64,000 nt of DNA from Streptomyces albiflavescens (GTDB taxonomy: Bacteria > Actinomycetota > Actinomycetes > Streptomycetales > Streptomycetaceae): NCBI RefSeq assembly GCF_014645835.1, contig NZ_BMMM01000009.1:1-64000 (forward strand), read 5' to 3'. The notes beneath the pieces are model-generated. The model was not told the DNA's origin, made no database searches, and saw only the letters and a list, made by a program, of their open reading frames with translations. A program made the translations under genes and the position numbers. Positions 13,884 to 27,432 of this stretch are shown piece after piece (within the stretch, counting starts at the first letter, position 1; each line of letters begins with the position of its first letter).

Positions 13884-14741
13884 GTGTCCATCGGCAACTC
13901 CCCTGACGGCAACTCCCCTGAAGACGAGCGTCCGTTCGAAGACGACCGCGCAGCCGAGGAAAATTCGATCGGCCGTGCCCTGCGGCAGGCACGCGTCGAA
14001 GCCGGGCTGACCGTCGACGACGTCAGCAACGCCACCCGGGTCCGCATCGCCATCGTCCAAGCGATCGAGCACGACGACTTCGCTCCCTGCGGCGGCGACG
14101 TCTACGCGCGCGGTCACATCCGGACCCTGGCACGCGCCGTGCATCTCGATCCGGCCCCGCTGCTCGCCCGCTACGACGCCGAGCACGGCGGGCGCCCCGC
14201 ACCGACGCCGGCCGCCCCGCTCTTCGAGGCGGAACGTATCCGCCCCGAGCGGCGCGGGCCGAACTGGACGGCTGCCATGGTCGCCGCGATCGTCGCGGTG
14301 ATCGGCTTCGTCGGATTCACCGTGGTCAAGGGCAGCGACAGCGGGGACGACACGAAGACGCGGGTCGCCGAGGGGTCCACGCCGACCACCAGCAAGCCCG
14401 TGAAGACCAAGCCGACCGAGACCAAGCCCGCCGACCCGAAGCCGGACCCGTCCGACAGCGCCATCGCGGCCGCCCCGCAGGACAAGGTGACCGTGCAGGT
14501 CAGCGCCGCGGACGGACGCAGCTGGATCTCCGCGAAGGACCACAACGGCCGCATGCTCTTCGACGGGCTGCTGAAGCAGGGCGAGTCCAAGACCTTCCAG
14601 GACAGCTCGAAGATCAACCTCATCCTCGGTGACGCCGGCGCGATCCAGCTGTACGTGAACGGCAAGAAGATCGAGGACGACTTCCAGCCCGGCGCGGTCG
14701 AGCGCCTCACGTATACAAAGGGCGACCCCCAGGTCGGATAA
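13884..14741 (+). CDS. RodZ-like membrane protein with N-terminal helix-turn-helix
   Basis: The 285-residue protein has a cytoplasmic HTH_25 domain (about 30-95, IGRALRQARVEAGLTVDDVS, YARGHIRTLAR), one transmembrane helix (about 135-157, MVAAIVAVIGFVGFTVV), a Thr/Lys/Pro-rich linker, and a C-terminal DUF4115 domain. This is the architecture of RodZ, which in rod-shaped bacteria links MreB to the cell wall machinery. GTG 13884 is chosen because GAAAGG lies just upstream; GTG 13857 is an in-frame alternative. The next gene, rimO, follows after about 90 bases. Confidence 0.85.
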   Translation: MSIGNSPDGNSPEDERPFEDDRAAEENSIGRALRQARVEAGLTVDDVSNATRVRIAIVQAIEHDDFAPCGGDVYARGHIRTLARAVHLDPAPLLARYDAEHGGRPAPTPAAPLFEAERIRPERRGPNWTAAMVAAIVAVIGFVGFTVVKGSDSGDDTKTRVAEGSTPTTSKPVKTKPTETKPADPKPDPSDSAIAAAPQDKVTVQVSAADGRSWISAKDHNGRMLFDGLLKQGESKTFQDSSKINLILGDAGAIQLYVNGKKIEDDFQPGAVERLTYTKGDPQVG

Positions 14742-14832
14742 CGGTCCCAAGGGGTATGCCGGTACGGGGTTGGCCAAGATCGGCCAACCCCGTCGACGTG
14801 GGCTGTCAGTGAGACAAAGTAGTCTTGAGCCC

Positions 14833-16308
14833 ATGCCTGAACGCCGTACCGTCGCACTCGTCACCCTTGGCTGCGCCCGTAACGAGGTGGACTCGGAGGA
14901 GCTCGCAGGCCGCTTGGAGGCGGACGGCTGGCACCTCGTGGAGGACGCCGAGGAAGCGGACGTCGCCGTCGTCAACACCTGTGGCTTTGTCGAGGCCGCC
15001 AAGAAGGACTCCGTCGACGCCCTCCTCGAAGCAAATGACCTCAAGGGACATGGCAGAACCCAGGCCGTCGTGGCGGTGGGCTGCATGGCCGAGCGGTACG
15101 GCAAGGAGCTCGCCGAAGCGCTGCCCGAGGCCGACGGCGTGCTCGGCTTCGACGACTACGCCGACATCTCCGACCGCCTCCAGACCATTCTGAACGGCGG
15201 CATCCACGCCTCCCACACCCCGCGCGACCGGCGCAAGCTGCTGCCGATCAGCCCGGCCGAGCGGCAGAGCGCAGGCGAGGAAGTGGCCCTTCCCGGTCAC
15301 GGTGCTCCCTCGGACCTCCCCGAGGGCGTGGCCCCGGTGTCAGGCCCCCGCGCGCCGCTGCGGCGCCGCCTCGACGGCTCGCCCGTGGCCTCGGTGAAGC
15401 TCGCCTCGGGCTGCGACCGGCGCTGCTCCTTCTGCGCCATCCCGTCCTTCCGCGGCTCGTTCATCTCGCGCCGCCCCAGCGACGTGCTGAACGAAGCCCG
15501 CTGGCTTGCCGAGCAGGGCGTCAAGGAGATCATGCTGGTCTCCGAGAACAACACCTCGTACGGCAAGGACCTGGGCGACATCCGTCTCCTGGAGACCCTG
15601 CTGCCGGAGCTCGCCGAGATCGACGGCGTCGAGCGCGTGCGGGTCAGCTATCTGCAGCCGGCCGAGATGCGCCCCGGACTCATCGACGCCCTGACCTCGA
15701 CGCCGAACATCGCGCCCTACTTCGACCTGTCCTTCCAGCACTCCGCGCCCGACGTGCTGCGCTCCATGCGGCGCTTCGGCGACACCGACCGCTTCCTGGA
15801 GCTGCTGGACACCATCCGTGCCAAGGCCCCGCAGGCCGGCGTGCGGTCCAACTTCATCGTGGGCTTCCCCGGCGAGACCGAGGCCGATCTGGCGGAGCTG
15901 GAGCGCTTCCTCACGGGTGCGCGCCTCGATGCGATCGGTGTCTTCGGGTACTCCGACGAGGAGGGCACCGAGGCGGCGACGTACGAGAACAAGCTCGACG
16001 AGGACATCGTCGCCGAGCGCCTCGCGCGTGTGTCCCGGCTCGCCGAGGAGCTGGTCGCGCAGCGCGCCGAGGAGCGCGTCGGCGAGACCGTGTACGTGCT
16101 CGTCGAGTCGATCGACGACGAGGAGGGCGCGGTCGGCCGCGCCGCCCATCAGGCGCCCGAGACGGACGGCCAGGTGCTGTTCACCAGCCGCGAGGGCTTG
16201 ACCGTCGGCCGTATCGTCGAGGCCAAGGTGGTTGGTACGGAAGGTGTCGACCTGGTGGCCGAGCCGCTCCTGGGCTCGCTCCCGTGTGCTGAGGAGGCGG
16301 CCAGATGA
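14833..16308 (+). CDS. rimO: Ribosomal protein uS12 methylthiotransferase RimO
   Basis: This radical-SAM enzyme adds a methylthio group to the conserved Asp of ribosomal protein S12. The 491-residue protein has the N-terminal MTTase domain with its three cluster cysteines (GCARNEVDS, NTCGFVE, VGCMAERY), a radical SAM CxxxCxxC motif (CDRRCSFC near residue 193), and a C-terminal TRAM domain. It differs from MiaB, which is encoded at the right edge of this window, in the CARNEVDSE signature. No clear ribosome binding site precedes the ATG. The stop overlaps the pgsA start by four bases (ATGA), so the two are probably translationally coupled. Confidence 0.94.
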   Translation: MPERRTVALVTLGCARNEVDSEELAGRLEADGWHLVEDAEEADVAVVNTCGFVEAAKKDSVDALLEANDLKGHGRTQAVVAVGCMAERYGKELAEALPEADGVLGFDDYADISDRLQTILNGGIHASHTPRDRRKLLPISPAERQSAGEEVALPGHGAPSDLPEGVAPVSGPRAPLRRRLDGSPVASVKLASGCDRRCSFCAIPSFRGSFISRRPSDVLNEARWLAEQGVKEIMLVSENNTSYGKDLGDIRLLETLLPELAEIDGVERVRVSYLQPAEMRPGLIDALTSTPNIAPYFDLSFQHSAPDVLRSMRRFGDTDRFLELLDTIRAKAPQAGVRSNFIVGFPGETEADLAELERFLTGARLDAIGVFGYSDEEGTEAATYENKLDEDIVAERLARVSRLAEELVAQRAEERVGETVYVLVESIDDEEGAVGRAAHQAPETDGQVLFTSREGLTVGRIVEAKVVGTEGVDLVAEPLLGSLPCAEEAAR

Positions 16309-17018
16309 CCGGAGTCCCGGCATCCGCGGCGGGCGGCTCCCCCAGCGCGAAAGGTGCGGCGGGCGCTCCCGGCGCTCCGGGGGGCGCGAAGCCGGCGCGG
16401 GGCGGGAAGCTGGGCGCTGCGGCCGTCAACCAGGCCAGCCTCTGGAACATCGCCAACATCCTGACCATGATCCGGCTCGTCCTCGTGCCGGGCTTCGTAG
16501 CGCTGATGCTGGCCGACGGCGGGTACGACCCCGCCATGCGCGCATGGGCCTGGGCGGCCTTCGCCGTCGCCATGATCACCGACATCTTCGACGGCCATCT
16601 GGCGCGCACGTACAACCTGGTCACCGACTTCGGGAAGATCGCCGACCCCATCGCCGACAAGGCGATCATGGGAGCGGCCCTGATCTGTCTGTCCTACCTC
16701 GGCGATCTGCCCTGGTGGGTGACGGGCGTGATTCTCGGGCGCGAGCTCGGTATCACGCTGCTGCGCTTCCTGGTGATCCGTTACGGGGTCATCCCGGCGA
16801 GTCGTGGCGGCAAGATGAAGACGCTGGCCCAGGGCGCGGCCGTCGGGATGTACGTTCTGGCGCTGACGGGGCCGCTGGCCACCCTGAGGTTCTGGGTGAT
16901 GGCCGTGGCAGTCGTCCTGACCGTGGTCACCGGGCTCGACTATGTGAGACAGGCCATTGTGCTGCGCAGGCGCGGAATCGCCGAGCGGCGGCCGGCGGCC
17001 GAGGAGGCGGAGCGGTGA
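16305..17018 (+). CDS. pgsA: CDP-diacylglycerol-glycerol-3-phosphate 3-phosphatidyltransferase
   Basis: The 237-residue membrane enzyme transfers a phosphatidyl group from CDP-diacylglycerol to an alcohol, here most likely glycerol 3-phosphate, on the path to phosphatidylglycerol and cardiolipin. The CDP-alcohol phosphotransferase motif is complete: FDGHLAR followed by FGKIADPIADK. Several hydrophobic helices follow. The first 40 residues are a Gly/Ala/Pro-rich tail. It overlaps rimO upstream and cinA downstream by four bases each, so rimO-pgsA-cinA is one operon. PgsA versus a phosphatidylinositol phosphate synthase cannot be fully separated by eye, but the operon position favours PgsA. Confidence 0.92.
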   Translation: MTGVPASAAGGSPSAKGAAGAPGAPGGAKPARGGKLGAAAVNQASLWNIANILTMIRLVLVPGFVALMLADGGYDPAMRAWAWAAFAVAMITDIFDGHLARTYNLVTDFGKIADPIADKAIMGAALICLSYLGDLPWWVTGVILGRELGITLLRFLVIRYGVIPASRGGKMKTLAQGAAVGMYVLALTGPLATLRFWVMAVAVVLTVVTGLDYVRQAIVLRRRGIAERRPAAEEAER

Positions 17019-17560
17019 ATTCCCTGGCCACTGAAGTGCTGCGACTACTCATGGTGAGGGGCGAGACGCTCGCCGTCGCCGAGTCGCTCACCGGTGGTCT
17101 GGTGGCGGCGGAGATCACCGCGACGCCGGGTGCCTCCAAGGTCTTCCGCGGCTCCGTGACCGCGTACGCCACTGAGCTCAAGCACGAGCTGCTCGGTGTC
17201 GACGCCACTCTGCTGGCGGAGCGCGGTGCGGTGGATCCGCAGGTCGCGGCTCAGATGGCGGTCGGGGTGCGCAAGGCTCTCGGAGCGGACTGGGGGATCG
17301 CGACCACGGGCGTCGCCGGTCCCGAACCCCAGGACGGGCAGCCGGTGGGCACGGTCTTCGTGGCCGTCGACGGGCCGTTCCCAGCATCTTTTCATCCTGC
17401 CGGTGGCGGGAAAGTGATACCGCTGAGGTTGAACGGCGACCGGGCGGAAATCCGTATGGAGAGTGTACGGAGCGTACTCGCACTGCTCCTGAAGGGGCTT
17501 GCGAGCGAACAGACTGGGAATGAGCGGGCACAGGATACGGAACAGAACGGGGGGTTTTGA
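17015..17560 (+). CDS. cinA: CinA family nicotinamide-nucleotide amidohydrolase
   Basis: The 181-residue protein is a single CinA C-terminal domain (PncC type), which deamidates nicotinamide mononucleotide in the pyridine nucleotide cycle. Visible family motifs are TLAVAESLTGGLVAAEIT, GASKVFRGSVTAYATELK, and ATTGVAGPEPQDGQPVGTVF. The MoaB-like N-terminal domain of long CinA proteins is absent, as is common in actinobacteria. The GTG start overlaps the pgsA stop (GTGA) and has GAGGAGG seven bases upstream. Confidence 0.92.
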   Translation: MNSLATEVLRLLMVRGETLAVAESLTGGLVAAEITATPGASKVFRGSVTAYATELKHELLGVDATLLAERGAVDPQVAAQMAVGVRKALGADWGIATTGVAGPEPQDGQPVGTVFVAVDGPFPASFHPAGGGKVIPLRLNGDRAEIRMESVRSVLALLLKGLASEQTGNERAQDTEQNGGF

Positions 17561-17669
17561 TGTTTGCAGCCCTGAGTGAACACGACATCGCTCCCCGCAC
17601 GGCCGCGGCGCGAGGCGGTACGGTGGGGCGTGAAGGATGCGGCTACGCGGTCCGAGGAGGGAGCCACCG

Positions 17670-18047
17670 ATGATTCTGCTCCGTCGCCTGCTGGGTGACG
17701 TGCTGCGTCGGCAGCGCCAGCGCCAGGGCCGTACTCTGCGCGAAGTCTCCTCGTCCGCCCGAGTTTCACTCGGCTATCTCTCCGAGGTGGAGCGGGGGCA
17801 GAAGGAGGCATCCTCCGAACTGCTCTCCGCGATCTGCGACGCGCTGGACGTACGGATGTCCGAGCTCATGCGGGAAGTGAGCGACGAGCTCGCTCTCGCC
17901 GAGCTGGCACAGTCGGCTGCGGCCACCGAACCGGTGCCCGCACCGGTGCGTCGCCCGATGCTCAATTCCGTATCGGTGACCGGTGTGCCACCGGAACGGG
18001 TCACGATCAAGGCGCCTACCGAGGCGGTCGACGTCGTCGCCGCCTGA
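17670..18047 (+). CDS. clgR: ClgR-type activator of Clp protease genes
   Basis: The 125-residue protein has an Xre-type helix-turn-helix (about 10-70, RTLREVSSSARVSLGYLSEV) and matches ClgR in sequence and in its position after cinA. In Streptomyces ClgR activates clpP1P2, clpC and lon. The last two residues are Ala-Ala, the type of C-terminal signal by which Streptomyces ClgR and PopR are recognised by ClpP proteases, so the activator should be short-lived and self-limiting. ATG 17670 has GAGGAGGGAG just upstream. A terminator follows. Confidence 0.9.
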   Translation: MILLRRLLGDVLRRQRQRQGRTLREVSSSARVSLGYLSEVERGQKEASSELLSAICDALDVRMSELMREVSDELALAELAQSAAATEPVPAPVRRPMLNSVSVTGVPPERVTIKAPTEAVDVVAA

Positions 18048-18084
18048 CGCTCACGGGTTCGCGCTCATGAGCTGAGGATGCGTA

Positions 18085-18141
18085 GGAGAAGCCCCGGCCG
18101 GGGCTTCTCCGGGGAAACCCGGAGGAGCGCGGCCGGGGTTT
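18085..18141 (+). terminator. Terminator after clgR
   Basis: A perfect 26-base palindrome (GGAGAAGCCCCGG and its complement, 18085-18110) is followed by a second hairpin, AAACCCGG...CCGGGGTTT, with a T-run (TTTTT). Together they should end the clgR transcript. Confidence 0.85.
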
Positions 18142-18307
18142 TTGCGTTGTACGGGCGTCCCGTATGGGTCCGTTTGCCGGTATCCGGTGTGGCGGCCATG
18201 GTGGAGGGGCAGGGCGGGGCCGGCCGGCGCATTGCCGGTTGTCACGTCATCGACTGTTACGTCGCGATCATCGGCATGGTCGCGGTCGTCACCATCGGAG
18301 GATGCGG

Positions 18308-18778
18308 ATGTACGTCGTGAAGAGTCCCTTGTCCGACGCGGACCTGAAGGCCGTGGCCGATGCGCTGCAGGGCGCGCTGGTCGACCTGATCGACCTCTCC
18401 CTCGTGGCGAAGCAGGTCCACTGGAACGTGGTGGGACCGCGTTTCCGCTCCATCCATCTCCAGCTCGACGAGGTCGTGGACAGCGCGCGGCTGCACTCCG
18501 ACGCCGTGGCCGAGCGCGCCTCGACTCTGGGTGTCTCGCCGGACGGCCGGGCCGCGACCGTGGCCGCCAAGAGCGGCATCGGGGCGACGCCCGAGGGCTG
18601 GGTCAAGGACACCGACGCCGTGAAGACGCTCGTGGACGCCCTGGGTGCGGTGATCACGCGGATGCGGGAGCGGGTGGCGACGACCGCGGACCCGGATCCG
18701 GTGAGCCAGGACATCCTCATCGGGATCACGGCCGACCTCGAGAAGCACCACTGGATGTTCCAGGCGGAGAACGGGTGA
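18308..18778 (+). CDS. dpsB: Dps family DNA-binding ferritin-like protein
   Basis: The 156-residue protein belongs to the Dps family, which forms a dodecamer, oxidises and stores iron and protects DNA. Ferroxidase residues are visible in AKQVHWNVVG and HLQLDEVVDSARLHSDAVAE. The ATG at 18308 is preferred over ATG 18302 because GGAGG (18297-18301) is then six bases away. S. coelicolor has three Dps proteins, and the neighbourhood after clgR fits DpsB by memory. The 166 bases between the clgR terminator and the start show no promoter I can name. Confidence 0.88.
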   Translation: MYVVKSPLSDADLKAVADALQGALVDLIDLSLVAKQVHWNVVGPRFRSIHLQLDEVVDSARLHSDAVAERASTLGVSPDGRAATVAAKSGIGATPEGWVKDTDAVKTLVDALGAVITRMRERVATTADPDPVSQDILIGITADLEKHHWMFQAENG

Positions 18779-18875
18779 CCGCCCTCGGGTGCTGTCCGCG
18801 ATGCGCCTGTGTGCCGCTGGTGCGCCCTGCCGGGGCGTGAGGTCGCGGTCTAGCGTCGGGCTGGAGGTGGGCACC

Positions 18876-19076
18876 ATGGCAGGGCGGACAGTGCGCTGGG
18901 GGGCCGCAGTTGGGTTCGGTGCGCTGTGGTGGTGGAGCGTGCTCCGGCTCTCGCTGGTGCCCGATGCCGGGGTGCTGGAGGGGGCGGTCGCGGCCGGGGG
19001 ATGGGGGCTGAGCCTGCTGCCGGTGCACTGCGTGCCGAAGGCCCGGGCCGTGAGGGCCACGGGGTCGGATCGGTGA
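18876..19076 (+). CDS. Small membrane protein, unknown function
   Basis: The 66-residue protein has an ATG eight bases after CTGGAGG. It contains two hydrophobic stretches (about 8-27, VGFGALWWWSVLRLSL, and about 33-50, VLEGAVAAGGWGLSLLPV) and a basic C-terminus. I do not recognise a family. Its reading frame has a ribosome binding site and typical third-position GC, which supports it as a gene. Confidence 0.5.
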   Translation: MAGRTVRWGAAVGFGALWWWSVLRLSLVPDAGVLEGAVAAGGWGLSLLPVHCVPKARAVRATGSDR

Positions 19077-19321
19077 CGCGCGTCCTCGCAGGAGTCATGG
19101 CGGCGGAGAGGGCGGCGCGGGGGGCGTGCGCGGGGCGCGGGTAGGGGGTGGGGGCGCGTGGCCGGACGTGGTGGAAGAGAGGCCGGTCAGGAGGCGGAGG
19201 CTCCCGGGGATCCCGCGGGCAGGCATGCCGGGGGCTCGGGGGAGCCCAGCAGCAGCGCCCGGATGTACGGGGGCGCCCGGGCGTAGGGGTGGGAGCGGCG
19301 GCGCGCGAGTGAAGGTCGGGG
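19077..19321. other. Intergenic region, no gene seen
   Basis: These 245 very GC-rich bases lie between two convergent genes. I see no supported open frame, RNA gene or clear terminator here. Confidence 0.5.
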
Positions 19322-20083
19322 CTACCAAGGCATCGCCACACCTCCATTGGGGCGGAGGATCTGGCCAGTGGTGAACGTCGAGGCGTCCGAGGCCAGATGG
19401 AGCACGGCGTGGGCGATGTCCTCGGGTTCACCGACCCGTCCGAGCGGTGACAGCCGCGCCATGAAAGCCTCCGTGTTCGCCTGTGCCTCCCCGTGGCGGT
19501 TGGTCATCGGCGTACGGATCCAGCCGGGCGCGACCGCGTTGACGCGGATGCCGTGCGGGCCGACCTCGGTCGCCAGGGTCTTCGTCAGCTGCACGACGGC
19601 CGCCTTCGCCGCGCCGTAGCAGAACAGGCCGGGGCCGCCGGTGTCTATGGCGCCCGACGCCATCGTGATGATGCTGCCGCGGACACTCTTCGCGATCATG
19701 AGCCGGGCGGCTTCCTGGCAGGCGTACAGCACGCCCTTGAAGTTGACGCTCAGCACCCGGTCGAGATCCTCGTCGCGGGTCTCCAGGACCGGGCTGCTGT
19801 GCATGATCCCGGCGACCGCCGCCATGACGTCGAGGCGTGCGCAGGAGGCGACGGCCTGTTGGACCTGGTCGCGGTCGGTGACGTCGAGCGGGTGGGTGTG
19901 GGCGGTGCCGCCCCGGCCCTTGATCAGGGTCGCCGTCTCGTGCAGGCCCTGCGCGTCACGGTCCGCGCAGTGGACGTCGGCGCCCGCCTCCGCGAGCAGA
20001 ACGGCGGATGCGCGGCCGATGCCGCTGGCGGCGCCGGTGACGAATGCGGTGCGTCCGGTGAGGTCGTACGCCTTGAGGGGCAT
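19322..20083 (-). CDS. SDR family NAD(P)-dependent oxidoreductase
   Basis: The 253-residue protein is a classical short-chain dehydrogenase. It has the cofactor motif TGAASGIG, ADRD at the end of the second strand (suggesting NAD preference), catalytic Ser in TMASGAIDTGG, Tyr-Lys in CYGAAK, and PGWIRTPMT after the active site. The substrate cannot be told. ATG 20083 is chosen because it gives the usual start of the family; an ATG at 20119 would add 12 residues. It lies 32 bases downstream of nei2 on the same strand and may share its transcript. Confidence 0.88.
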   Translation of the reverse strand: MPLKAYDLTGRTAFVTGAASGIGRASAVLLAEAGADVHCADRDAQGLHETATLIKGRGGTAHTHPLDVTDRDQVQQAVASCARLDVMAAVAGIMHSSPVLETRDEDLDRVLSVNFKGVLYACQEAARLMIAKSVRGSIITMASGAIDTGGPGLFCYGAAKAAVVQLTKTLATEVGPHGIRVNAVAPGWIRTPMTNRHGEAQANTEAFMARLSPLGRVGEPEDIAHAVLHLASDASTFTTGQILRPNGGVAMPW

Positions 20084-20115
20084 GCAGGGACGGTACGAGG
20101 AATTCTGACGGGTCG

Positions 20116-20958
20116 TCAATTAGCCGTACGCCGGGGACCTGTACGGGGTAGGGCGGCACCCGGCGGCGGCGTGGGCCCCCTTTGGCACGTCGGGCACCAG
20201 TAGGTGGGGCGCTCGCGGGAACCGTCGCCCTGGTCCGCCGAGCGGATCGGGGTGCGGCAGCGCAGGCAGGGGCGGGGTGTGCGGCCGTAGACGAAGAGGT
20301 TCTGGTCGCGGCGGCCCGTGGTACTGCGCGCTGGACGGTCGCGATTGACTTCGAGGAGCTTCTTGGCGAGGGCGGGCAGTTGGGCGGCGCGGTCGGCGGG
20401 CAGGTCGCCCACGGGGAGCCAGGGGGTGACGCCGAGCAGGAAGCAGAGTTCGCTCTTGTAGACATTGCCGATGCCGGCGAGATTGCGCTGGTCGAGCAGG
20501 GCCTCGCCGAGGGGGCGGGCCCGGTCGCACAGAAGGTTCTCCAGCGCCCGGTCCGGGTCCCAGTCCGGGCCCAGGAGATCGGGGCCGAGATGGCCGACCG
20601 CACGGTCCTCGTCGGTGGTGCGGAGCAGCTCCAGCACAGGCAGCCGGTAGCCGACGGCCGTGCGGTCCGCGGTGCCGAGGATGGCCCGGATCTGATGCGT
20701 GGGACCGCCGCTCCAGCGCTGGCCGTTCGTGTACACCTTCCACGAGCCGTCCATCCGCAGATGCGAGTGCAGGGTCACTCCGCCCTCGAACCGCGTGAGC
20801 AGGTGCTTGCCGCGCGGCGTGACGTCCAGGACCACGCGTCCGGTCAGGTCGGCGGTGGCGTATCTGGGCACCCGCAGGTCGCAACGGGTCAGCACCTTGC
20901 CCGCGAGGGCGAGGTGCAGCCGCCTCGCGGCCTGCCAGACGGTGTCTCCTTCGGGCAT
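20116..20958 (-). CDS. nei2: Nei-family endonuclease VIII / DNA glycosylase
   Basis: The 280-residue protein excises oxidised bases and nicks the abasic site. After Met removal it begins with the catalytic Pro-Glu (MPEGDTV). It contains the helix-two-turn-helix region (GEALLDQRNLAGIGNVYKSE) and a C-terminal zinc finger (CLRCRTPI...YWCPTCQ). The actinobacterial Nei2 subfamily fits best; Fpg is less likely because the start is PEGDTVW. It lies 56 bases downstream of lhr on the same strand, so the two DNA repair genes may be co-transcribed. Confidence 0.92.
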   Translation of the reverse strand: MPEGDTVWQAARRLHLALAGKVLTRCDLRVPRYATADLTGRVVLDVTPRGKHLLTRFEGGVTLHSHLRMDGSWKVYTNGQRWSGGPTHQIRAILGTADRTAVGYRLPVLELLRTTDEDRAVGHLGPDLLGPDWDPDRALENLLCDRARPLGEALLDQRNLAGIGNVYKSELCFLLGVTPWLPVGDLPADRAAQLPALAKKLLEVNRDRPARSTTGRRDQNLFVYGRTPRPCLRCRTPIRSADQGDGSRERPTYWCPTCQRGPTPPPGAALPRTGPRRTAN

Positions 20959-21014
20959 GGGGTCAAGGGTGGCACGGGTTGTGCGGTACGCGTCGGGCCG
21001 CACGTCCCCGGGGC

Positions 21015-26021
<5,007 letters not shown>

Positions 26022-26352
26022 GCGTCCATCCTGCACCCGGCCACTGACAAAGCGCCTGACCTGCGGAAACGACTTCGGGCGGGGGGGTGGGGGGTGGGCG
26101 GTGTGCCCCGGGGGCTCGCATGTGCGCCGCCGGGAGGTGGGTCGGGGCCGTGTCGGAGCATCCGTCCTCGGTCTGGCGCGGAATGGGTCGGGTTTCAGGG
26201 ACCGGCGTTGACGCGCCATCCGCTGCGGGCGGACGTTCCGGCACGGCCCCTTCCGTGCGTGGGTGGCTGCGGGCCGGGAGGGGCGCGGGCGCAGGGGATT
26301 CGGCTCCGCCACCACGGCCGGGGCGCCGCGCGTCGTGGCGGAGAATGAGGGC
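26022..26352. other. Divergent lhr/araC-type intergenic region
   Basis: These 331 bases lie between divergent genes and should hold two promoters. I could not recognise a promoter or operator with confidence; a G-run near 26080-26095 is the only compositional oddity. Confidence 0.4.
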
Positions 26353-27432
26353 ATGGCAGGTTCCGGGGAGCGGGCGCGGCATTGGCGGTATGAAGAACTG
26401 CCCGGTGTCGATCTGCTGCGGGCCAGCTACGTCGAGAAGATCTTCGTGCGGCACACCCACGAGAACTTCGTCATCGCCGCCATCGCCGACGGCGTCGAGG
26501 TCTTCCACCACGGCGGTGCCGATCAGTACGCGGGCCCCGGCGCCCTGGCACTCGTCAATCCGGACACTCCGCACACCGGCCGGGCCGGGGTCCCCGAAGG
26601 CTGGCGGTACGGGGCCGTGTACCCGTCGCCGGAACTGGTGGCCGAGATCGCCGCCGAGACGACCACCATCCGCGGCACTCCCGGATTCACCAGTCCGGTG
26701 CTCGATGATCCCTACGCGGCGGGCCTGGTCCACCAGGTACTACGAGCCGCGGAGGAGGGCAATGCGCTCGCCGCCGACACCCTGCTGCGCGTGGCCGTGA
26801 CCCGGCTGCTGCGCCTGAACGGAGGCCCGCTGCCGCAGCGGGCCGTGCGTACGGCAGGAGCTCGCATCGCGGCACGCGCGCGTGCCGCGCTGGAGGAACG
26901 GATGGCCGAGCCTCCGACCCTGGAGCGGCTCGCCGCCGACCTCGGCACCAGCCCGTTCGCGCTGCTGCGCGCCTTCCGGGACGCCTATGGCATGCCGCCC
27001 CACACCTGGTTGACCGACGCCCGCGTACGCCGGGCACGTCACCTCCTGGACGCCGGCGCCGCGCCCGCAGAGGCGGCCGTCGCCGTCGGCTTCACCGACC
27101 AGCCGCACCTCAATCGGCACTTCACCCGGATCGTGGGCGTGCCCCCGGGCGCCTACCAGCGCGAGCGCAAGAACGTACAAGACGGTGACGGGGGACTACT
27201 CGTACCGTCCAGGGCGTGGCAGAACAGACAGCTCTCGCAGACATACGCGGTGACGACGGTGAAGGCGGCGGACGCAGTGACGACGGTGAAGGCGGCGGAC
27301 GCGGTGACGACGGTGAAGGCGGCGGACGCGGTGACGACGGCGGACGCCAAGGGGACGGCGGACGCCAAGGAGACGTCGGACGCCAAGGAGACGTCGGGAA
27401 ACCCGACGCCGCCGTCGTCCGGGACGCCCTAG
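26353..27432 (+). CDS. AraC family transcriptional regulator with repeat-extended C-terminus
   Basis: The 359-residue protein has an N-terminal cupin-like sensor domain (HTHENFVIAAI, GPGALALVNPDTPHTG) and a C-terminal pair of helix-turn-helix motifs (about 187-285; LERLAADLGTSPFALLRAFR, AVAVGFTDQPHLNRHF). It probably regulates the azlCD export genes immediately downstream; members of this group respond to amino acids or related ligands. The last 60 residues are an AVTTVKAAD and ADAKETS repeat encoded by tandem DNA repeats that also lie within the start of azlC. The gene overlaps azlC by 217 bases, which is unusual. Confidence 0.85.
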   Translation: MAGSGERARHWRYEELPGVDLLRASYVEKIFVRHTHENFVIAAIADGVEVFHHGGADQYAGPGALALVNPDTPHTGRAGVPEGWRYGAVYPSPELVAEIAAETTTIRGTPGFTSPVLDDPYAAGLVHQVLRAAEEGNALAADTLLRVAVTRLLRLNGGPLPQRAVRTAGARIAARARAALEERMAEPPTLERLAADLGTSPFALLRAFRDAYGMPPHTWLTDARVRRARHLLDAGAAPAEAAVAVGFTDQPHLNRHFTRIVGVPPGAYQRERKNVQDGDGGLLVPSRAWQNRQLSQTYAVTTVKAADAVTTVKAADAVTTVKAADAVTTADAKGTADAKETSDAKETSGNPTPPSSGTP

